Source: Bacteriovoracaceae bacterium (GTDB lineage: Bacteria; Bdellovibrionota; UBA1018). From it: 64,000 nt of DNA. Of this stretch, positions 29,794 to 38,245 are shown one piece after another. Numbering within the stretch: position 1 is the first letter of the stretch; each line of letters begins with the position of its first letter. The stretch is taken from NCBI GenBank assembly GCA_947447665.1, contig CANFJX010000007.1, forward strand, positions 62,001-126,000, in the 5' to 3' direction. The position numbers and the translations under genes are program-made. The notes below the pieces were generated by a model. It did not search any database, was not told the origin of the DNA, and worked only from the letters and a program-made list of their open reading frames with translations.

Positions 29794-30572
29794 TTCGAGC
29801 TCTTTCTGCAGCCGCAACCGGGCTAGAAGCCCAACAGACGAAAATTGAAAATATTGCCAATGATTTGGCGAACGTAAACACGGATGGGTACAAGAGAACT
29901 ACCACTGAGTTTCAGGACCTCATGTATGAAACCGTCAAGCAGCCGGGGGGAGCCCTGGGGAGCGGAAGTCAAACTCCTGTTGGGATCCAAATTGGAATGG
30001 GTGTGAAGGTCGGTGCTTCCCATAAGCACTTTGAGCCCGGCCCAGCAAAAATGACCTATAATCCCTACGATCTCATGCTCGAAGGCCCAGGGTTTTTTCA
30101 GGTGCAAACTCCTCAAGGGGAAACTGCATTTACGCGAAACGGTGCCTATCATGTTGACTCCCAGGGAATCATGCAGCTTTCAAATGGTGCTAAACTGACG
30201 CCTCAAATTATTATTCCTCATAACGCGATGAACGTGGCCATTTCGACCTCGGGTGAAGTGCGCGCTACGATTCCAGGAACGGGTGATGTGGTGTTAGGGC
30301 AAATTCAAGTGGTTGATTTTGCAAACCAACAAGGACTCCTTGCTATGGGAGAAGGTCTTTATAAGACCACTCAAGCAAGTGGGACGCCGATTCAAGGAAT
30401 TCCAGGAGAAAATGGACTGGGTCCACTTCAACAAGGAGCCCTCGAGGGTTCAAATGTCAACGTGGCAAACAGCATGGTCGATATGATTACTACCCAACGA
30501 GCCTACGAAATGGGAACTAAAGTCATGGGCGTCGCCGACCAAATGTTAGCCGCAACCGTCAATGTGAAATAG
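29790..30572 (+). CDS. flgG: Flagellar distal rod protein FlgG
   Basis: FlgG forms the distal rod. The 260-residue length is standard. It starts with [35 protein letters not shown], contains [24 protein letters not shown], and ends with [24 protein letters not shown]. These are typical FlgG signatures; together with flgF upstream the assignment is firm. Confidence 0.95.
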   Translation: [260 protein letters not shown]

Positions 30573-30591
30573 GGAGTGTTGGAATTCAAAG

Positions 30592-31305
30592 ATGGAAAGA
30601 TTCTCTAAAATAATCCAAATCTGCCTGATTTTACTCTTCGCTTTGCTTATGCCGAGAACTTTGCTTGCCGCTCCGCAGGGTTCTTACGAACGATCTCTGG
30701 AAAAAACACTTCGCAGTGAGCTCACGAAAGTCTATCCAGGCTCTGAAATAGAATTTCAAGGAGGCGTGCGCTGGTTAAGTTCTCCTCCTGTCGAGCGCGC
30801 CAAAGGAATTACTCTCCTCGGAGATGACTCTCGAGGGAATCTCCGCTTCTCGGTTCACGGAGCAAAGCAAGGGGATTACGCTGAAGGCTCGGTCAACTTT
30901 TCTGCTTGGAGCGTGGCCCGGGTTGCAATTAAGCGGATTCGCCCGGGAGATCTTCTTGATTCGAGTCTTTTTTCTGAGCAGAAAATCAATGTGGCTATAG
31001 GAAGCGCTCGAGAATATCGAGGCGTCATTTTGCCGGTCTCCGCTCCAATTCAACAATTAGAAGCCACTCAGACCGTGATGGAAAACCAGTTTTTGACTTC
31101 AAACGCTGTTCGGAGAATTCCTGATGTTCGACGGGGAGACGCTTTGCAATTACAGATCGAGTCTGGAGGATTGGTGATTACAACCTCCGGCATCGCTCAG
31201 GAGCCGTCCTATATTAGTCGAGTCATTAGGGTTCAGACACTAAAAGGGAGAAGAGAGCTCACGGGTCAGCTTTTACCTGGAGGAGTAGTCGAGGTGAAAA
31301 TCTAA
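30592..31305 (+). CDS. flgA: Flagellar P-ring chaperone FlgA
   Basis: FlgA is a periplasmic chaperone for P-ring (FlgI) assembly. The 237-residue protein has a signal peptide (about 7-24, LILLFALLMPRTLLAA). A C-terminal SAF-like domain follows, with VARVAIKRIRPGDLLDSSLFSEQ and a terminal GQLLPGGVVEVKI. Its position between rod and ring genes fits. The stop overlaps the flgH start by one base. Confidence 0.85.
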   Translation: MERFSKIIQICLILLFALLMPRTLLAAPQGSYERSLEKTLRSELTKVYPGSEIEFQGGVRWLSSPPVERAKGITLLGDDSRGNLRFSVHGAKQGDYAEGSVNFSAWSVARVAIKRIRPGDLLDSSLFSEQKINVAIGSAREYRGVILPVSAPIQQLEATQTVMENQFLTSNAVRRIPDVRRGDALQLQIESGGLVITTSGIAQEPSYISRVIRVQTLKGRRELTGQLLPGGVVEVKI

Positions 31306-32354
31306 TGCTTTCCCTCACCGCACTTGCTCCGGCTGCTAAACGTTCTAAAGCTTACAATCGGGGAATGCCTTGCTTCATTCTATTTTTACTTCTAGCTCTT
31401 CCGGCATGTAGTAGCCTACTCAATGGGATGCGCAAAGGCGCTGATGACTCAGCTACTGATCTCGATGACGGAGACTCGCATCATGAGCCGGATAGTAGGG
31501 CAGAGTCTTCGAGTGACCGGAAGCCAGATGGCGTGCGACCTACTGAGTTGAGTGCTAGCTCTGATCAATCGGATAGCCTTCGCGGCGTTGATGGGGTATC
31601 TCGCATTTCATCAAATAATACGCCCATATTTATTCCTAAGACTCAGCGGCAGTATAAAAATGGAAATCGTACGACCCGCGAAAATTTTATCGATCAGTCC
31701 CAGGACGAAGGCTCTCTCTGGGCTTCGGGGGGACAGACTAATTACTTTTTCACGAAAAATCGAGTTAGGAGTCCCGGCGATCTCGTCACCCTGATCTTGG
31801 ACGACGATCTCTATCGCGATATGATTGTGGAAGCCAAACGCACACTGAATTACCCTGAAAAAGAAACTGAAATCAATTTGGCACAGGAAAGCCTAACCGC
31901 CAAATTTATTGCCGATCGTTTAGCCACGAAAAAAGACGTCATCTCAACCTCTGCTGCTGCTCCTGAGGTTCCCTCTGCAGTTGCCGCTCAGGGCCAGGGC
32001 GGCCCAACCCCCACCCCTTCTTCTTCTCCAGCGAATGCTGGGGGTGAAGCAAAGACTAGCTCAGCTGAGTCGCTCAAGGAGCTCGCCAAATTAGCTCCCA
32101 AGGCTCGACTGAGCGATATTGATCTCACCAAGTCATTAGACCTCAAGGTTGGGGATTCTCTGATGGGGGAGATCCTAGAGCGCTATCCAAATGGGAACTA
32201 TAAAATCCGGGCAGTTAAAAAAGTATCCTACAAAAACGGCCCGGCGAGATTCATCAGTGTTGTAGGCATCGTTAAAAATACAGATATTAGTGAAGAAACG
32301 GACGGAATTCACTCAGGGAGGCTCTATGAGTATCGAGTTGAAGTTGCCCACTGA
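31305..32354 (+). CDS. flgH: Flagellar L-ring lipoprotein FlgH, enlarged
   Basis: FlgH makes the outer-membrane L-ring. The product has a lipoprotein signal with LPACSS. The conserved SLW...YFFTKNRVRSPGDLVTLIL segment is present, and the C-terminal part has LKVGDSLMGEILERYPNGNYKIRAVKKV. At 349 residues it is about 120 longer than usual. The extra length is a Ser/Asp/Arg-rich acidic stretch after the lipobox and an Ala/Pro/Ser/Thr-rich insert in the middle (about 190-260). Translation may start at ATG 31305, one base overlapping flgA, or at ATG 31365 nearer the hydrophobic core. Confidence 0.85.
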   Translation: MLSLTALAPAAKRSKAYNRGMPCFILFLLLALPACSSLLNGMRKGADDSATDLDDGDSHHEPDSRAESSSDRKPDGVRPTELSASSDQSDSLRGVDGVSRISSNNTPIFIPKTQRQYKNGNRTTRENFIDQSQDEGSLWASGGQTNYFFTKNRVRSPGDLVTLILDDDLYRDMIVEAKRTLNYPEKETEINLAQESLTAKFIADRLATKKDVISTSAAAPEVPSAVAAQGQGGPTPTPSSSPANAGGEAKTSSAESLKELAKLAPKARLSDIDLTKSLDLKVGDSLMGEILERYPNGNYKIRAVKKVSYKNGPARFISVVGIVKNTDISEETDGIHSGRLYEYRVEVAH

Positions 32355-33378
32355 TGTGATCCCCGCTAGGGCATCCGTCGCATTGTTGATCCTATTTGGC
32401 TTGATGCTGCCTCAGATTGCAGGAGCCGCCAAGATTAAGGACATAACGACGGTCAAGGGCGTAAGAGAAAATATACTCATTGGCTACGGCATTGTTGTTG
32501 GACTGAAGGGAACAGGGGATTCTAGCACGGACATCACCAGCCAATCACTCTCGAGACTATTCACCAAGTTAGGTCTAGACATTCAAAATAATGCGAGCGT
32601 TAAATCCAAGAATGCGGCGGCTGTAATTGCAACGGCTTCATTACCGCCATTTTCGAGAGTGGGCAATAAGCTTGATATCTCGGTCAGCTCCATTGGCGAT
32701 GCCTCGAGCTTAGAGGGCGGAATGCTCCTGGTCACTCCACTGCGCGCGGGTGACCAAAATGTTTATGCCGTGGCTCAAGGACCCGTGAGTATTGGAAGTA
32801 TGGCGGACGGCTCGTCGAAAAATTTCCCTACCGTGGGTCGCGTGGTTGCGGGAGCAACGATCGAGAAGGACTTAGATAGCAATTTTGCATCAAAGAAGAA
32901 TTTTAGGCTCGCTCTGCATCAACCCGATTTTACTACCGCAGCGCGTATGGTTCTCCTTATTAATGGAGAGCTGGGAGGTAAATACGCAAGTGCAAGAGAT
33001 AGTGGAACAATTGATGTAGTGGTACCGTTTAATTATGAGGGAAACACCGTTGAGTTGCTCGCCCTACTCGAAAATATTAATGTGAATGTAGAGTCTCGTG
33101 CCAAGATTGTCTTAAATGAGCGCACGGGCACAGTTGTCATGGGGGGGGCGATCCAAATTCTCCCGGTGGCACTATCCTACGGAGATTTAGCGATTGAAGT
33201 GAAGGGGGCCCCAAAAGGAGCGAAACCAGAGCGTGTAGCTGAGTTCAAATCTGAGACCAGCGTCTCGGACTTGGTGAAGGCTCTCAATGCTCTGGGGGTC
33301 CATCCAAAAGACTTGACTGCAATTTTTCAAAGCTTAAAGCAGGCCGGGGCACTTCAAGCAGAGTTGGAAATGATGTGA
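32326..33378 (+). CDS. flgI: Flagellar P-ring protein FlgI
   Basis: FlgI builds the periplasmic P-ring around the rod. From ATG 32326 (after GGGAGG) the protein has 350 residues. It has a signal peptide ending in AGAA and the family segments KIKDITTVKGVRENILIGYGIVVGL, FSRVGNKLDISVSSIGDA and SLEGGMLLVTPLRAGD. The C-terminal VSDLVKALNALGVHPKDLTAIFQSLKQAGALQAELEMM is canonical. It overlaps flgH by 29 nt. Confidence 0.95.
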   Translation: MSIELKLPTDVIPARASVALLILFGLMLPQIAGAAKIKDITTVKGVRENILIGYGIVVGLKGTGDSSTDITSQSLSRLFTKLGLDIQNNASVKSKNAAAVIATASLPPFSRVGNKLDISVSSIGDASSLEGGMLLVTPLRAGDQNVYAVAQGPVSIGSMADGSSKNFPTVGRVVAGATIEKDLDSNFASKKNFRLALHQPDFTTAARMVLLINGELGGKYASARDSGTIDVVVPFNYEGNTVELLALLENINVNVESRAKIVLNERTGTVVMGGAIQILPVALSYGDLAIEVKGAPKGAKPERVAEFKSETSVSDLVKALNALGVHPKDLTAIFQSLKQAGALQAELEMM

Positions 33379-33602
33379 TGGAAGAGGCATTGGTTAATAA
33401 AAATTTAGACAGTTTTCGCTCAGTGAGTCGGGATCATTGGAGAATCATGGAGGATGTAGGCGGCTACTTAATCCAGGAAACAGGACAGGATAAACGGCCC
33501 GCTAGGATGGTAGGTCACTCAAGTCTTGAATCTGCCGCTCCGGCATGGATGCTGGTCCAAGTCTCCGAATTCTACAGAAGCGAAAGACGGGGGATGAGAT
33601 GA
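33378..33602 (+). CDS. Small protein of unknown function in flagellar operon
   Basis: 74 residues, starting at ATG 33378 (a GTG at 33375 is also possible). The start shares bases with the flgI stop (TGATG) and the stop overlaps the flgJ start (ATGA), so it is translationally coupled on both sides, a strong sign that it is expressed. The sequence is soluble, mixed charge, with Trp-containing segments (RDHWRIMEDVGGYLIQ and APAWMLVQVSEFYRSERRG) and no signal or membrane helix. I do not recognise a family. A role in ring or rod assembly is only a guess from position. Confidence 0.65.
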   Translation: MEEALVNKNLDSFRSVSRDHWRIMEDVGGYLIQETGQDKRPARMVGHSSLESAAPAWMLVQVSEFYRSERRGMR

Positions 33603-34009
33603 GTCAGGGAATCAAATTTCAGGGAGCATCTTATCCCCTTTCGATTCAAAATCGTGATGGCATACGACAAGGGCGAGACGCTCGGTCCGCCCCAACATCG
33701 CCCAATCACGCGGTACCGGTGATAGATAGGTCGAAAGTAGATCCAAAAATCCTTGAGGCGGCAGAGGGTATGGAGGCAATGTTCATAGATTACATGATGA
33801 AAGTCATGCGCGAAACCGTGCCGAAGAATGAAATGGATCTTGAGTCACCTGCGAGTCAGATTTATCGAGGCATGCAGGACTCGGAATATGCTCAAAAGGC
33901 TGCTCACCAGGGTGGTGTCGGATTGGCTGATCAGGTGATTGCTTATCTGAGTCCATCAGGGTATTCTGAAGTTGGGGGGCGTGCGATTTCCTCCAAGGAG
34001 AAACCATGA
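33599..34009 (+). CDS. flgJ: Rod-binding (FlgJ N-terminal domain) protein
   Basis: This is the rod-capping/rod-binding part of FlgJ. The 136-residue product has AAEGMEAMFIDYMMKVMRETVPKNE and YRGMQDSEYAQKAAHQGGVGLADQVIAYL, typical of the FlgJ N-terminal domain. The muramidase domain found in enterobacterial FlgJ is missing, so a separate peptidoglycan hydrolase must act during rod assembly. Start chosen at ATG 33599, after GGGGGA, overlapping the preceding stop. Confidence 0.88.
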   Translation: MSQGIKFQGASYPLSIQNRDGIRQGRDARSAPTSPNHAVPVIDRSKVDPKILEAAEGMEAMFIDYMMKVMRETVPKNEMDLESPASQIYRGMQDSEYAQKAAHQGGVGLADQVIAYLSPSGYSEVGGRAISSKEKP

Positions 34010-34371
34010 AGGTAGGTCATTCTGGAAGTAATTCTATTCAAAATAGTGAAGCAAATTCAGCTAAGCGCGGGGATCGTGCGGTTGATGCCCAGGGAGCTAA
34101 GAGAGCTGATCGAAGCGAGAAATCCGAGCGATCGGAAAAGACAGATTTACCTTCTAAAGTAGTCACCTCGCAGGGAGCGACGGCCGAGATTTCCACCAAG
34201 AGTCGAGAATTCTCTCAGGCTAAAGCTGTTGCCACACAGACCCCAGATATTCGAGAAGATCGCGTGTCTGATCTGAAGAAACGAATCGCTGATGGAACCT
34301 ACCATGTGGATGAGGGGGCCATCGCCGACCGAATGGTTGATGATCACTTGAAAGGCCCTGGAATTTTATAG
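34006..34371 (+). CDS. flgM: FlgM-like anti-sigma-28 factor
   Basis: FlgM holds sigma-28 inactive until the hook is complete, then is exported. The 121-residue product has a long disordered N-terminus rich in Ser, Lys, Asp, Arg and Glu. It ends with the FlgM C-terminal signature VSDLKKRIADGTYHVDEGAIADRMVDDHL (about 87-115). It overlaps flgJ by 4 nt. Location before flgN and flgK fits. The fliA gene is not in the window. Confidence 0.85.
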   Translation: MKVGHSGSNSIQNSEANSAKRGDRAVDAQGAKRADRSEKSERSEKTDLPSKVVTSQGATAEISTKSREFSQAKAVATQTPDIREDRVSDLKKRIADGTYHVDEGAIADRMVDDHLKGPGIL

Positions 34372-34404
34372 TTTTTGGTCCGAAGCAGTCAGGAGGATTG
34401 CGAC

Positions 34405-34917
34405 GTGGAAAAGATTTTGACCGAAATGCTGCACATCCTTCAGAAGCTTTTGGGCCATCATCGCCAATTGCTTGATATAGTTAGAATTGAGCGCGAGCAC
34501 TTAGTTCAAGTCAATCATCTCGCAATTCAGACAATAATAGTCCGTAAGCAAAATGAAATTGAGGCGATCGGACAGATCGAAACTCAGAGAGTTAAACTGG
34601 TCTCCGACTTAGGTCAATTACTTGGGAAGTCTCCAACCGATTTAACCCTACCCAAGCTCATCATTGAAGTACAGGCCTCGAATCCTAAACTCGCAGAGCA
34701 GTTCCGTAGTACTTATAATGCTTTGACTGTATTGATTCAGCGAATCACTGGTCAAAATCGTGATAATCAAAAGTTGCTACAGCGATCGATCGAAAACATC
34801 TACGAAATGAAGAAAAATATTCTCGGGGTAGCCTCTGGAAACGCTGGGACCTACTCACAGCAAGGTCAGCGAGTGACGGGCGCATCGCCCCGTCATCTCA
34901 TCTCAAGGGAGGCCTAA
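34405..34917 (+). CDS. flgN: FlgN-family flagellar export chaperone
   Basis: FlgN binds FlgK and FlgL before export. The 170-residue product is almost wholly helical, with the family trait of a long N-terminal helix pair (LTEMLHILQKLLGHHRQLLDIVRIEREHLVQ), KQNEIEAIGQIETQRV, and a later LLQRSIENI segment. Sequence is weakly conserved, so position just before flgK adds weight. GTG 34405 follows AGGAGG by 8 nt; an upstream TTG at 34375 is less likely. Confidence 0.78.
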   Translation: MEKILTEMLHILQKLLGHHRQLLDIVRIEREHLVQVNHLAIQTIIVRKQNEIEAIGQIETQRVKLVSDLGQLLGKSPTDLTLPKLIIEVQASNPKLAEQFRSTYNALTVLIQRITGQNRDNQKLLQRSIENIYEMKKNILGVASGNAGTYSQQGQRVTGASPRHLISREA

Positions 34918-34918
34918 G

Positions 34919-36340
34919 ATGGCGATCCCGAATATTAGCCAAATTGGCCAATCAGGACTGAAGGCAGCTAAAGCAGGGATTTCCACGGCAGGTCATAATA
35001 TTGCCAATGCTTCGAATGAGGGATATTCTCGTCAGCGGGTTCTAACTGAGTCAAGCACCCCGACTGGGAACTCGTTTGGTAAGAACTTTTTCGGCACCGG
35101 GACTTCTGTCGCACGAGTGGAGCGAGTCAATGATGAATATGTTGAGAAACAGATTCGAAATGCCAATCGAGATTTAGCCCACTTCGAGGAAAAGGATTTG
35201 GTACTTAATCAAATTGAGGAAGTTTTTAATGAAATGGGTGGAGATGGCCTGAATCGACTAATCTCGAAGTTTTTTAATGACTTCAGAAAGCTTTCTGATC
35301 AGCCAGAGAGTACCGCTTTTAGAAATGTGGTCAGAGATGCTGGCCAGGCATTAACTAAAGAATTTCATAGAATTGATAAGCAAATGTCTGAGATTCGAGA
35401 GCACTTAGATTCACGAATTGAATCAGCTGTATCGGAAGCAAACGCGCTCGCAAAGGACGTAGCTGACCTGAACGAACAGATTCGACTTCAAGAGGTTCAG
35501 GGGGGCTCACCGAATGATCTTTTAGATAAAAGAGATGAGACGGTGAAAAAGCTCAGTGCTTATATGGAGCTAGGAAGTTTTAAAGACTCGCATGGGAGCA
35601 TCAGTTTGGACATTAAGGGAATCGGTCCGCTGGTATCGGGGTCGAGGTCCGAATCGCTGGGAGTTGTGCGGTCAGCGAGGGATCATCAGGGTAAAGCCGA
35701 AGGGTCCCTGGATATTGTCACCTCAGGTAGTGCCCATGGCACCATTACTCATCAAATTAGGGGCGGAAAAATAGGAGCCCTCTTGGAGATTCGAGATCAG
35801 CAGATTTCTTCAGTCATGGGGCGATTGGATGAAATGGCTTATGGAATCTCTGAGGCTATTAATGCAGTTCATTCTCAAGGGTTTACCTTGGATGGCCGAA
35901 CGGGAGTCGCATTTTTTGAGCCTACCGAGTTACGAGGGGCCTCTAGGACCCTCGAGGTTTCGGAGGAAGTTCGTTCGGATGTGAGGGCTATTGCCACGGC
36001 TGCCGAGCCTGACTCGCCGGGAGATAACCGCATTGCCTTGGCGATTACCCAGCTTCAGGGGGAAAAGTTTTTGGGTGCGATGGGCTCAACAGTGGATGAA
36101 TGGTATAGTTCTGTGGTCAGTGAGGTAGGGTCTCAATCATCTCACAATAAATTCGCCTTGAGTCGAGAGAAAGACATAGTAACGCAGCTGGGTCGAGTCA
36201 GGGATCAAATTTCTGGGGTATCAGTCGACGAGGAAACCACTCACTTGCTCGAGTTTCAGCACGCTTTCGAGGCTTCGGCTAAAGTGATTCAAATTGCGGA
36301 TGAGATGCTGAAAACTATTCTCTCTCTCAAAAGAGATTAA
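34919..36340 (+). CDS. flgK: Flagellar hook-associated protein FlgK
   Basis: FlgK is the first hook-filament junction protein. The 473-residue product has the axial N-terminus (GISTAGHNIANASNEGYSRQRV) and FGTGTSVARVERVNDEYVEKQIR. The C-terminal helix is ETTHLLEFQHAFEASAKVIQIADEMLKTIL. It is somewhat shorter than the enterobacterial protein (about 545), with the loss in the variable middle. Confidence 0.93.
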   Translation: MAIPNISQIGQSGLKAAKAGISTAGHNIANASNEGYSRQRVLTESSTPTGNSFGKNFFGTGTSVARVERVNDEYVEKQIRNANRDLAHFEEKDLVLNQIEEVFNEMGGDGLNRLISKFFNDFRKLSDQPESTAFRNVVRDAGQALTKEFHRIDKQMSEIREHLDSRIESAVSEANALAKDVADLNEQIRLQEVQGGSPNDLLDKRDETVKKLSAYMELGSFKDSHGSISLDIKGIGPLVSGSRSESLGVVRSARDHQGKAEGSLDIVTSGSAHGTITHQIRGGKIGALLEIRDQQISSVMGRLDEMAYGISEAINAVHSQGFTLDGRTGVAFFEPTELRGASRTLEVSEEVRSDVRAIATAAEPDSPGDNRIALAITQLQGEKFLGAMGSTVDEWYSSVVSEVGSQSSHNKFALSREKDIVTQLGRVRDQISGVSVDEETTHLLEFQHAFEASAKVIQIADEMLKTILSLKRD

Positions 36341-36373
36341 TTGTGAAACACTTTGAGCAAAAGGTAATATAGG

Positions 36374-37306
36374 ATGCGAGTAACTGAGGGCTCAAATTAC
36401 GAGAATGTCCGAGACACACTTCGGCGAAGCCGCGAAAAGATGGAGAATCTTCAAGCCCAAGCCGCATCTCTTAAAAAGGTGAATCGGCCGTCAGACGATC
36501 CCTCTGGGGCGGCCCAGCTTCTCAGGGTGAGGAGCGAAAAGTCGAATACCGAGCAGTTCCAATTAAATTCGAAGATTGCTGAAAATTTTCTTTCGAATAC
36601 CGATCAAGGGATTTCGGATCTGGCCGATGTGGTGGTTAGAGCAAAAGAGCTCGCCATCGGACAGTCCAGTATGGCCAGCTCAAGCGAGGATACGCGCCGC
36701 GGAGTTGCAGAGGAAGTCAGTGAGCTTTTCCGGCAAGCAATCTCAACAGCCAACCGGCGTGTTGGAGACCGCTATCTATTTGGTGGATATAAGACCCAAT
36801 CACCCCCCATCGACTCAGGTGGTCGCTACTCGGGCGATCAGGGACAGATGATGGTTGAAATTGGAGATGACGTATTCATTTCTATGAATCTTCCAGGAGT
36901 AGATGTGTTTAATACTCACCCTAGCTCGGAGGCTTTGGGGGCTGGAGGGTATTCCGAGCCCGGGCCCGAAAATGTGAACATCTTCGATGAACTTCAAAGG
37001 CTAAAGATAGGCTTGGTGAGTGGGGACTTCAACGGGATTCGAGACACACTTGAGCGGTTTGATCAATTGCATGGTCAATTGATTGCGACTCGTGCTAAAG
37101 TTGGATCTCGTCTGCAAGGACTTCAGTATGCTAATCAGGCAATGGAGCGTCAGCAAATTTCAAATTCGATGCTGAGCTCATCTTTAGAAGATGCAGACAT
37201 GGCACAAGTAGTGAGCGATTTAAATAAGCAAGAGTCAGTCTTTAAGAGTTCGCTAGCCGCATCCAAGCGATTGATTCAGCCAACACTGTTAGATTTTCTG
37301 AGGTAG
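36374..37306 (+). CDS. flgL: Flagellar hook-associated protein FlgL
   Basis: FlgL is the second hook-filament junction protein, related to flagellin. The 310-residue product has the N-terminal KKVNRPSDDPSGAAQLLRVRSE segment, RVGDRYLFGGYKTQSPPI, and a C-terminal flagellin-like helix (LSSSLEDADMAQVVSDLNKQESVFKSSLAASKRLIQPTLLDFL). It closes the hook-associated gene set, 33 nt after flgK. Confidence 0.92.
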   Translation: MRVTEGSNYENVRDTLRRSREKMENLQAQAASLKKVNRPSDDPSGAAQLLRVRSEKSNTEQFQLNSKIAENFLSNTDQGISDLADVVVRAKELAIGQSSMASSSEDTRRGVAEEVSELFRQAISTANRRVGDRYLFGGYKTQSPPIDSGGRYSGDQGQMMVEIGDDVFISMNLPGVDVFNTHPSSEALGAGGYSEPGPENVNIFDELQRLKIGLVSGDFNGIRDTLERFDQLHGQLIATRAKVGSRLQGLQYANQAMERQQISNSMLSSSLEDADMAQVVSDLNKQESVFKSSLAASKRLIQPTLLDFLR

Positions 37307-37418
37307 TTTGGGCTTCAAATAAATGACACGGAGAGAAAAAGAGTTGCAACTAGTGGGGTGTTAGAATAAAGGTTCTTCCGGTAAAGGAATACTAGCTTTA
37401 ATAAAAGATGGAGATCTT

Positions 37419-37643
37419 ATGTTAGTACTAACCCGTAAGTTGGGTGAAAGCATCGCGATCGACGATCATATCAAGGTGGTAGTCGTACAAATCAAGGGGA
37501 AGCAGGTTCGGCTTGGAATCCAGGCTCCCAAAGAAACAAAAATTCATCGTGAAGAGGTTTACGCAGCCATTCAAGACCAGAATAAAGAGGCTGTTAAATC
37601 CCCCATTGCTATGGGTCAAGTTTCTAAGGTTTTAAAAGGTTAA
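37419..37643 (+). CDS. csrA: Carbon storage regulator CsrA
   Basis: CsrA is a small RNA-binding protein that blocks translation by binding GGA motifs near ribosome sites. The 74-residue product begins MLVLTRKLGESIAI and has QVRLGIQAPKETKIHREEVY, the conserved core. The C-terminal extension is typical. The 112-base gap from flgL may hold its own promoter. With fliW next, it forms the CsrA-FliW flagellin feedback module known from Bacillus and Campylobacter. Confidence 0.95.
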   Translation: MLVLTRKLGESIAIDDHIKVVVVQIKGKQVRLGIQAPKETKIHREEVYAAIQDQNKEAVKSPIAMGQVSKVLKG

Positions 37644-37683
37644 TTCTTCAGGTAACCTTTAACTCATAGACAAGGAGTTGAGC

Positions 37684-38241
37684 GTGATCATAGAAACAGG
37701 ACGTTTTGGGCAGCTCACGGTCGGAGACGATGAGAAGATATTAATACCTCAGGGTATTTTGGGTTTCCCGAATTACCGAAACTTCTGTTTGGTTGATCCA
37801 GGCGACGATACCTTGATTGTCTGGCTTCAGAGCCTGGATGATCGCGGGATTGCATTTCCACTACTTGAACCAAAAATTTTTAGACCTGATTATGCTGCCC
37901 GGCTTTCGGCAGCAGAGCTTCGTGAGTTGAAGCTTGAAAATGTGAATCAATCAGCAGTTTTTAGTATTTTGACTATTCCAGAAGACATCACTCAGATGAC
38001 TGCAAATTTGAAGGCACCTTTAGTGATTAATCTTAAGGAGCATCTCGCTAAACAAGTGGTTTTGCAGGAAAATGAGTACACGATTAAGAGCGAAATGTTT
38101 AAAGAGCTCAAGGCTCACTTGATCACGATTCGGTCCCAGCTGCGAGCGAGTTCGGCAATACATGACGAGCCAGCTCATAGCGTGGCTATTCCGATCCGAA
38201 ATATTCCACCATCGCTGACAGTAAAGAGTCTAACGGTCTAA
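37684..38241 (+). CDS. fliW: Flagellar assembly factor FliW
   Basis: FliW binds flagellin; when flagellin is exported, free FliW sequesters CsrA and flagellin translation resumes. The 185-residue protein has LIPQGILGFPNYRNFCLVDPG, the family hallmark, and the later LTIPEDITQMTANLKAPLVIN. The GTG at 37684 follows AAGGAG. The final 30 residues are a variable tail. It ends 4 nt from the convergent TPR gene. Confidence 0.93.
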   Translation: MIIETGRFGQLTVGDDEKILIPQGILGFPNYRNFCLVDPGDDTLIVWLQSLDDRGIAFPLLEPKIFRPDYAARLSAAELRELKLENVNQSAVFSILTIPEDITQMTANLKAPLVINLKEHLAKQVVLQENEYTIKSEMFKELKAHLITIRSQLRASSAIHDEPAHSVAIPIRNIPPSLTVKSLTV

Positions 38242-38245
38242 ACTG

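Noticed and set aside
33599..34009. flgJ truncated by mutation because it lacks the muramidase domain
   Set aside because: Rod-binding-only FlgJ proteins are normal outside the enteric bacteria, and the gene is intact and coupled.
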